Part shown: one piece after another, positions 1-12,899 of the stretch
Layout of the letters: each line of letters begins with the position of its first letter
Position numbering within the stretch: position 1 is the stretch's first letter
NCBI GenBank assembly: GCA_021234155.1
Contig: JAJEKV010000166.1
Coordinates: 622,324-686,323, forward strand
Source: Isoetes taiwanensis
Lineage: Eukaryota > Streptophyta > Lycopodiopsida > Isoetales > Isoetaceae
DNA length: 64,000 nucleotides
Reading direction: 5' to 3'
The notes under the pieces: model-generated
Database searches by the model: none
The model's input: the letters and a program-made list of their open reading frames with translations, nothing else
Told to the model about the DNA's origin: nothing
Program-made: the position numbers and the translations under genes

Positions 1-640
1 TAGAACTCTTAAATTATAAAAATATATCAAAAATTTATGATTCAACCATGGAATGTGTCATTTAAAATTAAAAGTGAGCGAGTGCACGAGTAGATGTACC
101 GATTAGCACGCCTCATGGAATGCTTTCATCATCAATCATATAAAACCTTAGGAAAAAGTACAAAAATACAAAACAACTGCTATAATGCTAGATATTGATT
201 TGAACGACACCTTTGTTGCAAAGGCATTGTCTTGAGTTTTGGAGATTGACTTATCCATATATAATTTTTGTTTTTTCCTGGACAAAGGAGGGTTTGATCT
301 CCTTCCACGCCTTGGCAAGGTTTCTCATTATCGTCATCATTCTTTATCTTCAGGTTTGTTCCTTTGCTGACGCTGAGTGGAAGAGAATGAATTTGTTTTC
401 GGCCACCAAAAGGCCTATGGAAGCAAGCAAAGATAGATGATTATATAATCCAAGATTAAAAGACCCTTGCACCTTTAGGGTTTCGAGGGAAACTTAGCAT
501 TAGTTTGTTAGTAAACCGTGACATTTTGTAATTTTAATTTAATGGCAAAACCGAGTTTGTAGCCATCATCCATTACCTCCTTAGGAGAGCAATTAAATGT
601 GATGAAGCCGGGCCTTAGAAGATTAGAAGAAAAGGAAGGC
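1..640. other. AT-rich stretch, no gene recognised
   Basis: I see no conserved coding frame, RNA gene or element terminus here. A 75-codon open frame at 213-440 has no recognisable domain and looks like chance. Confidence 0.5.
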
Positions 641-649
641 AAGCCACCG

Positions 650-850
650 CAGGATAGGAAGAGCTAATTAGTGTTATACTAAGGTTCCAAATGGTTTAGA
701 AGGAAATTAAGCAAGCCTTTACCTACCCTGATAGGAAGCGCTTAAATGTTAGTGTTTTACTAGTGTTCCAATGGTTTAGATACTTCCACTCCAACCTAAG
801 TGTTTAAATGTTAGTGTTATACTATGTGTTCCAATGCTTTAGATATATTG
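650..850. repeat. Diverged tandem repeat, about 70-bp unit, about 3 copies
   Basis: Three successive segments (about 652, 727 and 795) share the phrase 'ttagtgttatact...gttccaatg.tttaga', the first two preceded by 'gataggaag.gct'. Spacing is about 70 bp and divergence is moderate. No coding sense was found. Confidence 0.6.
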
Positions 851-1592
851 AATCTTAGCTTCGTAAAACCCAAGTGCTTGGTTGGTGTTCGAGAAAGTGT
901 CTAGGGTTTTGAGTATAATAATTTACATTTGCAATGTGTTTTGGCTAATTCCATCTAACGTAGGAGATATGTTGTTTTCTCACCATTTTGTTCTAACTAC
1001 GTGAAAGAAATTGCATATATAATAGCAATACGTATTTTTAGACAGTTGGAAGGTACAAAGGTCGATATTAAACATTTGGTTTGGTCGTGGGTCGGCCGTG
1101 ATCTAATATCCTCGGTCCTATGTAACTCATTCCGCAATGGAGTATAAATCGAGTTCAATTTCGATGTAATACGTCTGCATGTACTATTTCAGACTCACCG
1201 GGACTGGCAGCTGGCTCCACTGTTATCTCGAGTGGCAACTTCATAATACAACGTAGATTTCACCACTTAACTTAAATTGGGCTAAACACCTCTTAGGTCC
1301 ATGGCCACCGCCTTCATTTTGAATCCAAGTTGTACCACTTTGTGAGAATATGCTAGCTAGCATGTTTTCCTGGCCTTCATTCTATTATTACAAAATTGAA
1401 GTGACACCAAAGTCCTCTATGACTTATCATGACATAATATCATCTTTAATTTTGTCATAGATTTGGTAATTAATGCTATCACAATATGGTCTATCAGACT
1501 CAATATGGTCTAATTAGCCCGCACTTGATATCGCGGCACCATGATGTCACTCATATGAATTGCATGTACTCCTTTTGTTCCTATAAACTAAA

Positions 1593-1905
1593 CTAAACTA
1601 AATTCCATCCGAGAACTAGTGGCCTTCTTCCAACATGCTTTAAGGCATTGTGGAGCCATGACCATCGCGGTAGGCGAGGTTCAAAAGGCATGAGTCCTCG
1701 CTTACCACTTATAAAGATAGATGTGTCGCCTCCCGGGAGCGTAAGAGGTAGAGGCTTGGGGTCTCTGCCAGAGATTCTCAAGTGCTCCTGACTTCAGAAT
1801 TCGTCTAAAGTCATCCCAAGTAGTAAAGTCCCATCTTTGGGTCCCTGTGACCCACCCATATAAAAGAACCAGCCACCAACATTCTCGACAAGTCAAATTA
1901 CACAA
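1593..1905 (-). other. Coding-like remnant, unidentified
   Basis: Two overlapping minus-strand frames (1593-1781 and 1702-1905) have fairly protein-like composition (tryptophan-rich, PGGDTSIFISGKRG-like stretch) and higher GC than the surroundings. They are in different frames, so at least one frameshift or splice would be needed to join them. I do not recognise a family. It could equally be chance open frames in a GC-richer patch. Confidence 0.2.
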
Positions 1906-1909
1906 ATGA

Positions 1910-2520
1910 AAAGCTCGCCTATAACATTTGTCTCAGATCACATAGAAAGCCCAACTCAGCCTGCCACATGCCCCGCTGAAAATTGAACCAGAGATGAAAA
2001 GGCAATAAAGGCACTAACTAACATGAAGCAAACCATCAAGTCGCATACATGAACAATGTTCAAATGGAAAACAACAAGCTCAAAAATCTATTAATCCACT
2101 TCATGGATGACAAAAAACTTAACTGATGGTCAAATGAAAATTGGAACAGTAATAGTTTCGTCAAACCAAATGGATTCTAAGGCTCTTCACATCAGAATAA
2201 ACAGTGGCATAGAGGAAAAGAACCATACTTGACCCAGCTTATTAAAAATGACAGAATGAGAAGCATAAACTTGGAAACTCAAATACAAATGGCCAGAACT
2301 AAAGCAATTGTAGATGGGCCTAGTGCACCAAGGGCCTCGGGGTCCAGATTCTGTAAATAAGAATAAGGGTTTTGAAAAATAAGAATAAGCAAACTAGTTC
2401 ATCCACAATGCCCTTTTTGAATTTGAAAGAACATGTCAAAATTGTCCATCCAATCTAAGAAAGGAGAAAAGCAAACTCAAAGTCTTCTGGCAACAAAAGA
2501 AACAGAATGAGAAATGAGAT
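1910..2520. other. No gene recognised
   Basis: AT-rich sequence without a supported gene. It contains one copy (about 2356-2415) of a short dispersed repeat whose partner lies at about 5563-5620. Confidence 0.4.
2356..2415. repeat. Dispersed 60-bp repeat, copy A
   Basis: Shares 'gaataag..ttttgaaaaataa.gaataagcaaac' and the following 'catccacaatgcc' region with 5563-5620, about 3.2 kb downstream in the same orientation. This suggests a dispersed element or an old segmental duplication. Confidence 0.6.
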
Positions 2521-2525
2521 CCCAG

Positions 2526-2750
2526 TCAGTTCTCACAGCACAATGCGACAATTGCAAAGATGTTCTTAGCTACCGACGTCGAGTTGGTGCACCGACGCAG
2601 CATGTATAAAACCTCCCATTTCTTCCTCTGCTGCCTCTTCCGCTTGGCCATGGCGCCGTAGCCCGTGAATGATCGTGCATGGGTCTTGAATGTCCCGCGG
2701 TGGTTTTTCTCGCTATTTTGACCTAACATCGACCTCCTTGTGTTTTGCAA
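2526..2750 (-). other. Short basic coding-like frame, unidentified
   Basis: A 74-codon minus-strand frame with an internal Met followed by the basic run AKRKRQQRKKWEV. The patch is GC-richer than its flanks. A 5' exon of a small basic protein is possible, but no downstream exon or domain can be identified. Confidence 0.2.
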
Positions 2751-3888
2751 GATCGACTAAAGGGCATCAAGTAAACTCGCGGGTTTCGTCATTTCGCGTG
2801 GAAAAAGTGGATGGCTGGTCCTAATGATTTCTTGTCAATCCTTGTTCTTGCCGAGATTTCAGCTATATGCAGCTTAGTTTTTTCCGGCAAACCTTTGCTT
2901 GCTCTAAGCCAATTCGATTCGTGGTATTCAGTTTGGAAGTTTCTCTTCTTCTTTTCTCACAGGCTGTGTGCATGTTACATTATACATTATAGTCAATTTG
3001 TTCCCGCTTATCTTGGTGTAGGTGGTTGCGACGCCCGAGGTGGAAAATGGCCAGATGCACCCCTCGCATAATTGCTTTATGTTGCAGACACGTTTCATAG
3101 TTGATCTATTAAGATTAACTAGCTATAGCATGGTGAAATGTTTGGATGGAAGGTACATGCCAACTTTTGAGCCATTATCAACCAAAGTGGTTCTTGATGG
3201 AACTGACCGCATTTAAATTTATATTTCTAATGTTCCTTCCGATTCAACAAAGCGGAATGGTAAGGGGATTCTACTTGATGCAATCTAATGGAAGAAAGTG
3301 CAATGCAAAGGGCTTTGGTAAACATATTGCAAACGAGTCTTCTAGCAGGGGTTACTGATTTGAGTGAGTCCTTGGTGTGATGAGGCAAATTAGATGCATA
3401 CATAGGTGACTGAAATAACTGAATGTTTAGTAAACCTTTGAAATGCCTACAACCGACTGCATTTCTTGATGGTGGAGTTCAGTGCTTTTAGAAATCGATG
3501 AAGAATTTCAAAGTAGATGCAGATGGGCAGCTCGTGGTCCGCTTTATAAAATCAAATGGGCCAAAAAGATTTGATCTCGAGAGTTTGTAGGCCTCTAGTT
3601 GATAGAAAAATCGAGGACATGGACCTTCTAGAGTTTGTTGTACAACTTGAGATTTTTGCTCCAAATAATCAAATGCAATGGACAATTCTATCCCATTGAG
3701 TCCTAGTTTAACTAGCTTTTTAAGGAATTTTAATTTCATTATTTTTTCTTATGCTTTATTTTTAACTCACTCAGGACATGTTTAAGAAAATTTTGGTGTA
3801 GTATCATTAGAAGGCGTGTTAAGAACTTCATAATTGTAAGAACTAGTGTACAACAATATCCATTTGATATAAGAGAGAGTCCCTATCT

Positions 3889-4260
3889 GTGAGGGCGTGG
3901 TTAGTCAGGCATTCCCAGAACCTCGTGTGTAAGAAGTGTAAGGATGAGATAAAGGAGATTGTTAGCTTTCTATCAGCTGATATTGATCACCAAATTAATC
4001 ATCCAAAGAAGCTTCCAACCAAGGCAAGCTCCGTACTTGCTCGAATCCTCATCTGCTTCATCAGCCTGACCAATTTTCCATTTTACCTGCAATGCCTTTA
4101 TTACCTTAACTAGTGCTAACCCACCTGTGTCCCCGAATCTGTTGTGGGTTCCATACTCATTGGGCGGTCATGGCTCTGGCAACCGGGAGGTCAAAATGAA
4201 ATTAGTAATGTCGATTTCCGCTGGAGCAAAAGTGCAAGTGAATACTGTACCAGTGTGATG
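3889..4260 (+). other. Coding-like stretch, unidentified
   Basis: A 74-codon frame at 3889-4113 contains a CxxC pair (VCKKCKDEIKEIV) and a lysine-rich middle. A second frame at about 4140-4260 is rich in Trp and Gly (SWLWQPGGQNEI). Together they look more protein-like than the AT-rich surroundings, but no family is recognised and the two segments are in different frames. Confidence 0.2.
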
Positions 4261-7200
4261 AGCAAGTACTAGTAAGAATTACTTACTTGTGAAACATGAA
4301 TCATTACCAGAAGAGCACAGTTGGCTTGAGTAAATTATGAGGTCGATGCTATTCGACTTATAGGCAAACAGATATTTACCCGACCGTAAATTGCTTCATG
4401 CAAGCAATTGTTAACCATAAAGGAAATGTATGGTATAATTGTGATTAATGCAAGAAAGTTAGCTTGGTGGATGAAGTACATGTTGAAACAATTGATGCTT
4501 GAAGGAAAGTTTAGTGGCAAGTCCGACCAGACAAATGCTATTTCCTAGAATAGTTCGAGCCGGTGTTCCACAAAATGCTCGTGATGCGACCAGGCATGAC
4601 GTGGAGTATATAGTGTAATTTTTACTTATGTTTCAAATTTCTTTTAGTTATGTTTCCGAGTGTATTTTGTAATTTTGTTTTGTTTTAGGTATGACAAGAA
4701 ATATGGAAGTGCAAAATGCCATGTCCGCCGTGAGTAAACCCTTTCGACGATAATGGGCAAGGAGAATGTATGAAGCGATGTTTATTCTAGTGAGTTGGAG
4801 AAGTTAAATGAGCCAGACCGATGGTAGTGCCATTATGATCGTGTCTGCCGACAGCACCAAAAGCCAAACCCATGCCTATCCGCACCAACACACACCAAAG
4901 CGTACTCTTTTACCGGTATCTAGTCTATTAAACACACTACAGCTGCCTGTGTTGTATTGTCTCTATTATCATTTGATACCAACAATGTGGAAGCCCATTG
5001 AGCCACCGATCCTACATCGAATGGACCGACATCCGCCAAACAAACACGATCTCTAGTCCTGAGTATATGATCCGCAATTTCGTCGTAGCCATGGATATGG
5101 AGATAAATGCCGCACTACCAGGCCCCACTTCGCACCGGCCGTCATGCATTTTCAGAGTAAGAAAATGAATGATAGCGATGATCAATAAGGATGAGTAAAA
5201 ACAGAAAGCTCCAATCTATATTATGATCTCCTCGTTATGATTCATTGTTTTGACCGTACTGCTGCACCCCAATGAAACCCAGGTGGGAACCTGAAAACGA
5301 ACTCCCAAATGGAACGGAAACCTAACCTTTGGAAATCAAACCCCGAAAACCCTTGAACTTGAATCACGCATTTTGGGGAATCAATATTGCTTGTTAAACG
5401 ATGTAAATTTAGTAAGATTCAGACAATTGATGTGTTTTGAATCTGAATGCAACTAAAACAAAATGTTCAATGTGGAAAAACAAATCTGCTTCCAACTATG
5501 AAAGAATTGAGGAAGTAAGCACACCCTATTGACATAAACCGATCAAAATCAACCCAACCTTACGAATAAGAACAAGGTTTTGAAAAATAAAGAATAAGCA
5601 AACCAACATCCATAATGCCTTTAACCGAAAGACACACCATCAAGCTCCCATGCTAAAATTGTTCTTCATGTAACCCCATAATGCGAAAGGACCTGGTCAT
5701 AGGTGATTCACAACCCGCATGCCGAAACATCATCCAACCAAGGAAGAGCAAACCAAAGTAATGAATTGAAATCAGAGTGACACTGGTCATTGTTGCTACC
5801 AAGTCTTAGTTTTATAGTTCTTTATGTTCACGCTTGTATTTTAGGTTGAAGAACGTTTCTAATTTTAGAAGAGGAACCGTAGTTGAAATTTTGAGGCGAG
5901 TCAGCCTGATGGAAATGAAACCTCGACACTGGGGTGAATGCTCGACGCAAAGCTATAACCCGTGAAGTGGCTCTCACAACCCAAAACATGATGAAACCTA
6001 AGGATGCTCGAAACCCCGAGTTGGATTATGGAAGAAACCCTTTGCACCAATGGCACGCCTACCACCGAGTGGTTCTAGCTTAGCTGCAACCAATTTAGAT
6101 CTCCAATGATGGATGTAAAAATCGGGGCCTTCCAAGGTAGAATTTTGAGGAAGAGGTATATCCAAAACAACCACCGGTTTTGTGAAGCAAGGAACAAAAA
6201 CTTTGTGTAAGTTTAAGAAAGCAATTTACAGTCTTAAAACAATATCCTTGATTGTGGTAAAGTAAACTATCTTGTAGTAACTTTTATTGACCTACTCATG
6301 ACCATCACAAACATTAGCTATAAGCACCTTCACCAACACCTATATCATCATCATTTGCATCACCTTATCATGCCTACTATATCTTTATATAACAGAAAAC
6401 ACTCATGATTTTGAAGGGCAAATGAAGGGTTATAGAAGGGCAATGAAGGGCATGAAGGGCGGGCCAAGACTGTGGCAAGACATGTGTCGCCTACATGCTT
6501 TTTGAGTATGAATCAAAACCAATTTCGCTTAGTTTTCTCCACTTTGGGCCTTTACCCGAGTAAGGCATTGGATTAACATCGCGTCGTTGACCTTAATTTG
6601 GCTTCAACCGCCTCCTGATAGAAATGCACTAAAGTCTTTGGCATGTTTCAGGTTCCATATGACCGACGGACCTTAAACACTGAATCAATGCCTAGAGATG
6701 ATGAACGACCATCACTATTCACTTCCATGAAAAGCAACCCAATCCCACACAATGCAATGCTGCATCAGCATTTGCCTCATTTTGACTTTCGCACGGCTCC
6801 ACAACTAAAAGATACCACATGATTGCTCTCATCTCTGCCATGCAATCCTCATATGAGCCGCGCCCCACATTTTCTGCAGTGTTATTATCGCTACCAATTC
6901 ATGGAGCATCCAGCCTGGATCATTGGCAAGCCCTCAAAACATATATCATGATACCTTTTAAACACCCCACGGCTAGATATCACCACTAATACGATCATAG
7001 AGGTACCATCTTAGTGGATGCGGATGCTGACTGTGTGGATTTGAGTGTCGCAACTGCATTTCCGGCTTCATTTTAAGCCGCAAGGGAGCTGTGAGTTGAC
7101 AAAGGCAAGAAGCACACCGATGAGTACATGTGAATCAATATATGGCTACTTCCAGTACCATAAAAGAAGCTATCGAGAAGGTTGCTTAAGACTTGATGAA

Positions 7201-8840
7201 CAAAGCATTTCATCAATCATGAATGATAACGGCAGCTTCTGAGTCTTGTCAAAATCCCAACAATTTCACAAAGGCCAAAACATATTGAAATACAATTCCA
7301 TTGTTTTTCCTTTCCCTCCCTTGGCGCCATTTTTCCTTTCCCTTACGATGGCTATGGCTTATAGCAACCGGCATCAATGAGAGGCATCAATGAGGCAGAT
7401 CACTAGTCGAATCATGTGCATCACTTGGCCACTCGCCGGCCAAGATGTCGGCACGTTGCCCGTTCTCCAACAGGTTCAACAGTCGGGTCCTTCAAGAGCA
7501 AGAGGCCGCCTTAGCAAAACAGTCGGTCTTGAGTCTCAACAAAGGCTCACTCCATGTTAGACCAACAAGCTTGGTGATTGGTCACACTTGTCCTCGCTGT
7601 ACACTACTATGTTGGGAGAAGATGCCAAGAAGGCTTCGCCTTCGGCGATTCCCTTGAAAACAGTGGTATGATGATCGCCAAGGAGCTCCGGCTAATAATT
7701 GTAGATTGCAAGATCGAAACAATATGAAGCTTTCCTCAAGCACATAAAAGGCAGATATATGAACACCACCGAGATGTTTCATCTCCTTGATTGTCGCAAG
7801 ACATTTGAGAAGAGTTCCGTGGTAACCTATTGAAACATAAGATTTGGGAGCAATATCATGCAACTTCATACTAAAGAGGTTCGCCATGAAGTGCCAAATT
7901 CAGTAGGCCCATATTATAACAGAGACGTTATTAAAGTAGCAGCTGTAAATGGCCGCAGATTTAGATGGTGCATGCATGTAGAATCATAGCGGCTGGACCG
8001 CATTGCGTGCTTCATTAATATAAGAAACGTCAGCCAGGGCCTTCAGCTGCTTCTCAACAACAATGGACTTTCAACATAGTTCCAATATATATATAGCATC
8101 CGGCTAACGCCCAACCACCGCATACCATTGACAAAACCGCATCCAAAGATTCTTTGAGCGCAATTGATAGTACAGAGTAAGAGAGATGCGCAGGGTCAGT
8201 CAAATAGATTTTGAGCTTAAATACCCACCCGACTACGTACTAATTTTGTGCTTTGATAGAAGACATCAGAAACACCACAAAGATTCAGACCGCCATTTCT
8301 AGGACTTCGCTAACGTTTTCAAGATACAAAATTCCTGTGAGAAGCCGTGGAAAGGTTGATGAGGTTGGGGGTCCCCTTAAATGAAAAATGCGCTTACTTG
8401 GCCTATATGAAGCCCCGCTAACTCACGCAACCCAAATTATCAATATTAGTATTGAGCCCCGGTAGTTGGCCACTATCTCCCATTATGTTTGAACTGTACA
8501 TCAATCAACTTGGAGGATTGGCTCATACAACATGAAGTTTGGGAGGAGGAGATCTGCTCACCTTATCATCGGCCAACGACTTGTCCAAAACCATGGTGCG
8601 GGGTGTCATCCCGAGGCACCAGAGACAACCCGCTCACCCAATGAGTCAAGATGCAAAGGTAGTGCACCTCACAAGAGAGCTCCCCACAACAAGATATTAG
8701 ATACTTATATTAGGTAGTAGCATTCCATATTTATATATTTTGACTGTGAATTTGTTTTAGCCGGCATTCCTCATTTGTATGTGAGTGTTTGATCAATTAC
8801 TCAAGAATGTTTTTCAAATTGAATGGTTGCCCATTTGAAA
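4261..8840. other. Long unassigned stretch
   Basis: Nothing I can assign in about 4.6 kb. Open frames at 7045-7242, 7445-7657, 7582-7887 (minus) and 8532-8717 have no recognisable domain and do not join into a gene model. The sequence also holds copy B of the dispersed 60-bp repeat at about 5563-5620. Confidence 0.4.
5563..5620. repeat. Dispersed 60-bp repeat, copy B
   Basis: Direct repeat of 2356-2415 with a few substitutions and one inserted base. Confidence 0.6.
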
Positions 8841-8841
8841 A

Positions 8842-9110
8842 TTAACTAAGCATGTTGTCACACCTATAAGGAACTCCGTAATTATCCTCTATTGCCTCTA
8901 GTTTACTATTATCTATATATGCAAAAGATTTTTTATGGCAAAGTTCATCTTTCACTTTGTATCCTCCCTCTTCATTGTCTTCCAAATTAGCACCACTTTT
9001 AATATTATGAGGGAAATTCAAAATTAACAAGAACATCTGCTTGATTCCCTTCTCGAGGGAGATCTCTGCTTTCTTTTCATCCATTTTGTTCAGTTTTGCA
9101 TCCATAAATG
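8842..9110 (-). other. Candidate terminal exon of an unidentified minus-strand gene
   Basis: Read on the minus strand, a pyrimidine tract ending in CAG (just above 9109) looks like a splice acceptor. It opens into about 90 codons of Lys/Glu-rich sequence ending in a stop at 8842. The frame includes SFMDAKLNKMDEKKAEI and ends YRCDNMLS. The upstream part of the same frame (9111-9336) is less protein-like and may be intron. No family is recognised; the call rests on the acceptor and composition only. Confidence 0.3.
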
Positions 9111-9215
9111 ACTGAAGATGAAGATGAGGCAAAAATGGCGCTTGCGTACAACGACAAAGAGCAAGCAAGATAATGGCAAAATAATTGAAGTCAAATGAAA
9201 ATTTAGATTGGAGTA

Positions 9216-9527
9216 TTGAGCACTCAAAAAAAAACAAATTGCAAATATACCCATAATCACAAAACGCTTGGGACGGATAGTTCAATGTCTGCTGCATACA
9301 AGAAAGAAGTATGCAAGCATCTAGTGGAGAATGCAAAAGTTAAGTGCAGTTGCGTTTGTCTCGATAAAGAAAAGATTGTTCACAAAGTGAAATTGCTCGT
9401 AGCATCCAAGAAACCATACATCAAGTGTGAAAGGAGTAAGTCCAATGACAAATTAGCGCGAAAGAGCAGCATTAGTCATGGCACCCTGGGAAGCAGCCGG
9501 GCTACGGCAGCAAAGATTAGCCGCTAA
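9216..9527 (+). other. Coding-like frame, unidentified
   Basis: A 103-codon Lys/Ser-rich frame with several cysteines (CSCVCLDKEK). It partly overlaps the region upstream of the minus-strand candidate exon. No known domain, and it may be a chance frame. Confidence 0.15.
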
Positions 9528-9529
9528 GG

Positions 9530-10380
9530 CCTTAGAACGCCATCCATGAATTGTTCCAGCTAAGAAGCACCCGCCCAATTGCAACAAACCACTGTACCAG
9601 CCAGCCATACGACCTGACTGAAAGCCAGGATCATTGGACAAATCAACCAGGAATTTCTAACTTCAAGGACGCCAGACCGGGTAGGTGAGGAAAACATCCT
9701 AAGCATCCAATACATTACCTGATGAGCTGTATACTATCCGATTGCTTTTACTAAGTCTTTTTCACGACATTAGTACTATTATTTTTATAAGTTTTGAAGG
9801 ATTGATTCTTAATATGATCCGCACGGAAATTAACCGCACGCTCGTCTCTTTTAAGTTTTAGTGCTATTGATGGTTGATACGGATCATTTTTGATCTAGTG
9901 CTTCACACCTTTATAATGTTGCCACCGCTTAGCAATTGTGTTGATGTTAGCGCTAATTGCTAGTGATTTTGTAAAATGATGCGGCTAATATTATTATTTT
10001 CGTAAGTGCATCGCTGTTCCACTGCTAGTAATTTTGTCAATGAAACTTAATCTCTAGTGTTAGTGAAGCACCACCTACCACTATGCCAGACAGCACTTCA
10101 TCCCAATGTCCAAAGTAATCGGGGTTAGTGAAGTTTGGCTCTGCTAAGGGTTGAGGTTGTAATGCTAATGAACTGCGAATTAGTTCTAAGTTGCTATTCA
10201 TTAGCGTGCCTTGCCTTTCTAGTGGTATTAGCATTAGCACTACTACAGTTTCTATATTCTTATTCCGACACCCTTCACTAGTTCTCGCCAAGCCAACTAG
10301 ATGTTCAAATTAAGCGGAGCCTTCCGAGAAATTAAGCCTTACTCTTGTTGTAAAGCTATCCTAATTCCAATACCGTTGTT
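9530..10380. other. AT-rich stretch, no gene recognised
   Basis: No supported gene. The phrase 'gctagtgattttgt' and close variants recur between 9960 and 10040, suggesting old short repeats. Confidence 0.4.
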
Positions 10381-10383
10381 GCG

Positions 10384-12125
10384 TCTATCATGAGGGATGT
10401 CAATGCGAGGGAAGGGGTGAAGAACACGAGGAAAAAGTCCACGGTGCGGTGCAGTTACTTTGTGAGTGCAAGATATGTGACCACACTAGAAGCCAAATAG
10501 GGTGCAATGCAGCAAGACATGTTTAATGATCTATGACATGTGGAAGAAGCATGGTTTGCCCAAAGCCCTGAAGGTGAGGGAGTGGCACAATGAAGCATGT
10601 ATGGGGAACTGCGACAAATGTGGTGGACAAAATGGAAAGGTGTCCAAGAAGAAACAAGGACAATACCTCAAAATCACTTGGGAGAACATAGACTACATTG
10701 GGGATTGGTAAGGATAAAATGGCAAACCCAAAAATTGAGCATCAATATTTACGCACTTCACCCAATGTTTTGATGGAAACCTTCAGATCTAAAGCAAAGG
10801 AGTTTGTGACACATAATTTGGATATAAAATGGCGGCCAAGCCATGTTTGAACAACCTCTTGAGCGAGGTTTCGATGATACTATTGTATGGAGTGGTGGAA
10901 GCTTTTGGCAGAGAATTAATTTTTCAAGGAGCAATGGTCGGTCAAGCATTATAATGGCCAGTCACTATTCTTGTGCACCTCACATATAGAAGGGATCACG
11001 ACACCAAAAAATGATCAAGGAAGAACCTTTTATATATCGATGGCAGAAAACATGATTCTTTGTTTATGCGGCATTGCTTTCTCTTACACAATCATTGGAT
11101 GCAAGAGAAGGAAATCACTTTGAAGAAGCATTATGTCTTCTCGGATGGTGCGACCTCACAATTCAAAGGTAAAAATTATTTTACTTTGATGCTAGCTTCA
11201 AATCTTTAACATGTTTGGCATCATGTGGAACTTTTGGTGCTCGCCATGGGAAGGAGAACATGATAGTGCGGGAAGCGGTAATAAAGAGGGCTTTGAGGCA
11301 GCGGGTTGAAGGGCGCGAAGATGACCAATGCACCACGGTGGTGGAATGGCTAAAGCGGACATGTCATGTCCCGGCACCACAACATATAAAAAAGAAGATT
11401 CAAACCGAGTAGAACTTTTTGGGAGAGGTTGAAATAGGACAAGTGGACCCGAGAAAAAATGGATTGGGAAGCACGTCCCATTGAAGGATCTAGAAACCTT
11501 CATTGTTTCCATGGGTGTTCAAATCACATGACACATTTACTGGTCAGAAACCTCTCTTGCTTTTTGCACGATTGTTTAGATTTGAATTGGGAATCTTGCC
11601 CAATGCATCATATACTAAGAAGTTTGAACTAGTTGTGGTACGACCCCATCAAAGCTATTATTGAAGAAGAAGTACATGATGAAGGAGAAGAAGCATATAT
11701 TGGCAAGGTTGACTTATATAGCATGCAAGTATCTATAGGTGATGTCTTTTGCGTGGTGGCTCCAAAATAACAATCAAGAATGTGAAATTCTACCTTATCC
11801 TATGTACCAAAGCTAAGTACTTGGTGTTAGAAGACTTTATAGATATGCAAGGGCAAAAGTTTGTGAAAGGGGATGAGGTCATAGAAGGGACATACTATGA
11901 GAAGTTGGTGAATTGTAAATCAGCTACAAGTTTTGTAGAGGAAATAAAGCAATTGTTTATGCCACTCCAAGTTGCAAAGAACAAAGGCGGGTTAGTTCAA
12001 GCAAAGACGCGTTGTTAAGGGGAGTGGTTTACACTCCCTAAGTGCCAAAGAAAAACAAGATATTCTAGAGAGGCTTCCCGGGTTGTTGGAATAGTGGAAA
12101 GAGCAATTGTGTAAAAGGGTATTGT
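10384..12125 (+). pseudogene. Relic of a conserved uncharacterised protein family (FSDG...SQFKGK / HGKG type)
   Basis: Conserved-looking blocks appear in order but in different frames. They are a Cys block CMGNCDKCGG (about 10597-10625), a KITWENIDY block (about 10671-10700), FSDGATSQFKGK (about 11138-11172), GARHGKGE-like then IKRALRQ (about 11240-11305), RNLSCF (about 11549-11566), GDVFCVVAP (about 11741-11764), a VIEGTYYEKL block (about 11878-11908), and a C-terminal SAKEKQDILERL block (about 12042-12080). From memory, plants such as bryophytes and lycophytes, and some invertebrates, carry an uncharacterised family with FSDG..SQFK and HGKGEHD..G..IKRAL motifs followed by a small C-terminal domain. 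The block order here fits that family. Several frameshifts and stops make this copy inactive unless introns or assembly errors explain them. The function of the family is not known to me. Confidence 0.55.
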
Positions 12126-12267
12126 ATCGGTACTTTTATGAATATAAAAAAAGAGAGTATTTTTGCATTCTCATTTTGATGCTTGATTCTACGAATTTTG
12201 TACTTTCGAATGTTGAATGAATTCCAAATTTCAATCAATTTCAATTGTTGGTGTTTCATAGTATTTT

Positions 12268-12292
12268 AAATTGTTGGTATCTGAGGCCAGGA
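12268..12292 (+). other. Degenerate primer-binding-site-like sequence
   Basis: TTGGTATCTGAGGCCAGG resembles the plant retrotransposon PBS complementary to initiator tRNA-Met (TGGTATCAGAGCC), with one substitution and one inserted base. The preceding AT-rich 150 bp could be an LTR end, but there is no clean CA terminus and no second LTR was found. Confidence 0.25.
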
Positions 12293-12294
12293 GA

Positions 12295-12860
12295 CGAGGC
12301 CAATTTACAAGGTAAAACATCTAAGTACAAGGTATAACAAAACCAATTTACAAGACATGTAAGTACAACTAGACTTAGAAAAAGACACAAGGCACAAATT
12401 TACACAAGGCACAAAGGTATAAGAAAACCACAAATTCTGTGAAAAGGCACAAGGCCATCATCCACATTAAAGAAGGCACTAAGGCCTAGATTACGGAAGG
12501 CACAAGGCACGGATTCACGATTAGCACAAGGCCATTACAATTAAAGGCACTAAAGGCACGGATTAAACAAAAGGCACAAAATTTGGATTAAAGCGAAGAG
12601 AGTATTACAAAAGGTATAACAAAACCAATTGATTAAAAACATGTAACAAAACTAGAAATGTACGTAAAGGCACAAGGCCATCATGGCACTAAGGCTGTAT
12701 TCTGAGTAAAGGACACTTGCCATTACAATCAAAAGGCACTAAGGCACTGTTTTCCACAAGAAGAATTCGGCATTGGCCATTACAATGAGAGGCACTAAGG
12801 CCAATAGCATCACATTTTCAAAAATTACAAAGGCACAAAAGGCCTATTTTTGAGAAAACC
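12295..12860. repeat. Degenerate short-repeat tract (AAGGCAC family)
   Basis: More than twenty scattered copies of 'aaggcac', 'aaggcaca' and 'ggcactaaggc' occur in about 560 bp, irregularly spaced and separated by AT-rich linkers. It looks like a decayed minisatellite. No open frame runs through it. Confidence 0.6.
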
Positions 12861-12899
12861 TTGATCAACGGCCAATTCTAAAATTCAAAAAATGTTCTT

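Noticed and set aside
10240-10262. CACTACTACAGTTTC as a second CACTA terminus
   Set aside because: Same orientation as the possible terminus at 23,224, no inverted partner and no target duplication.
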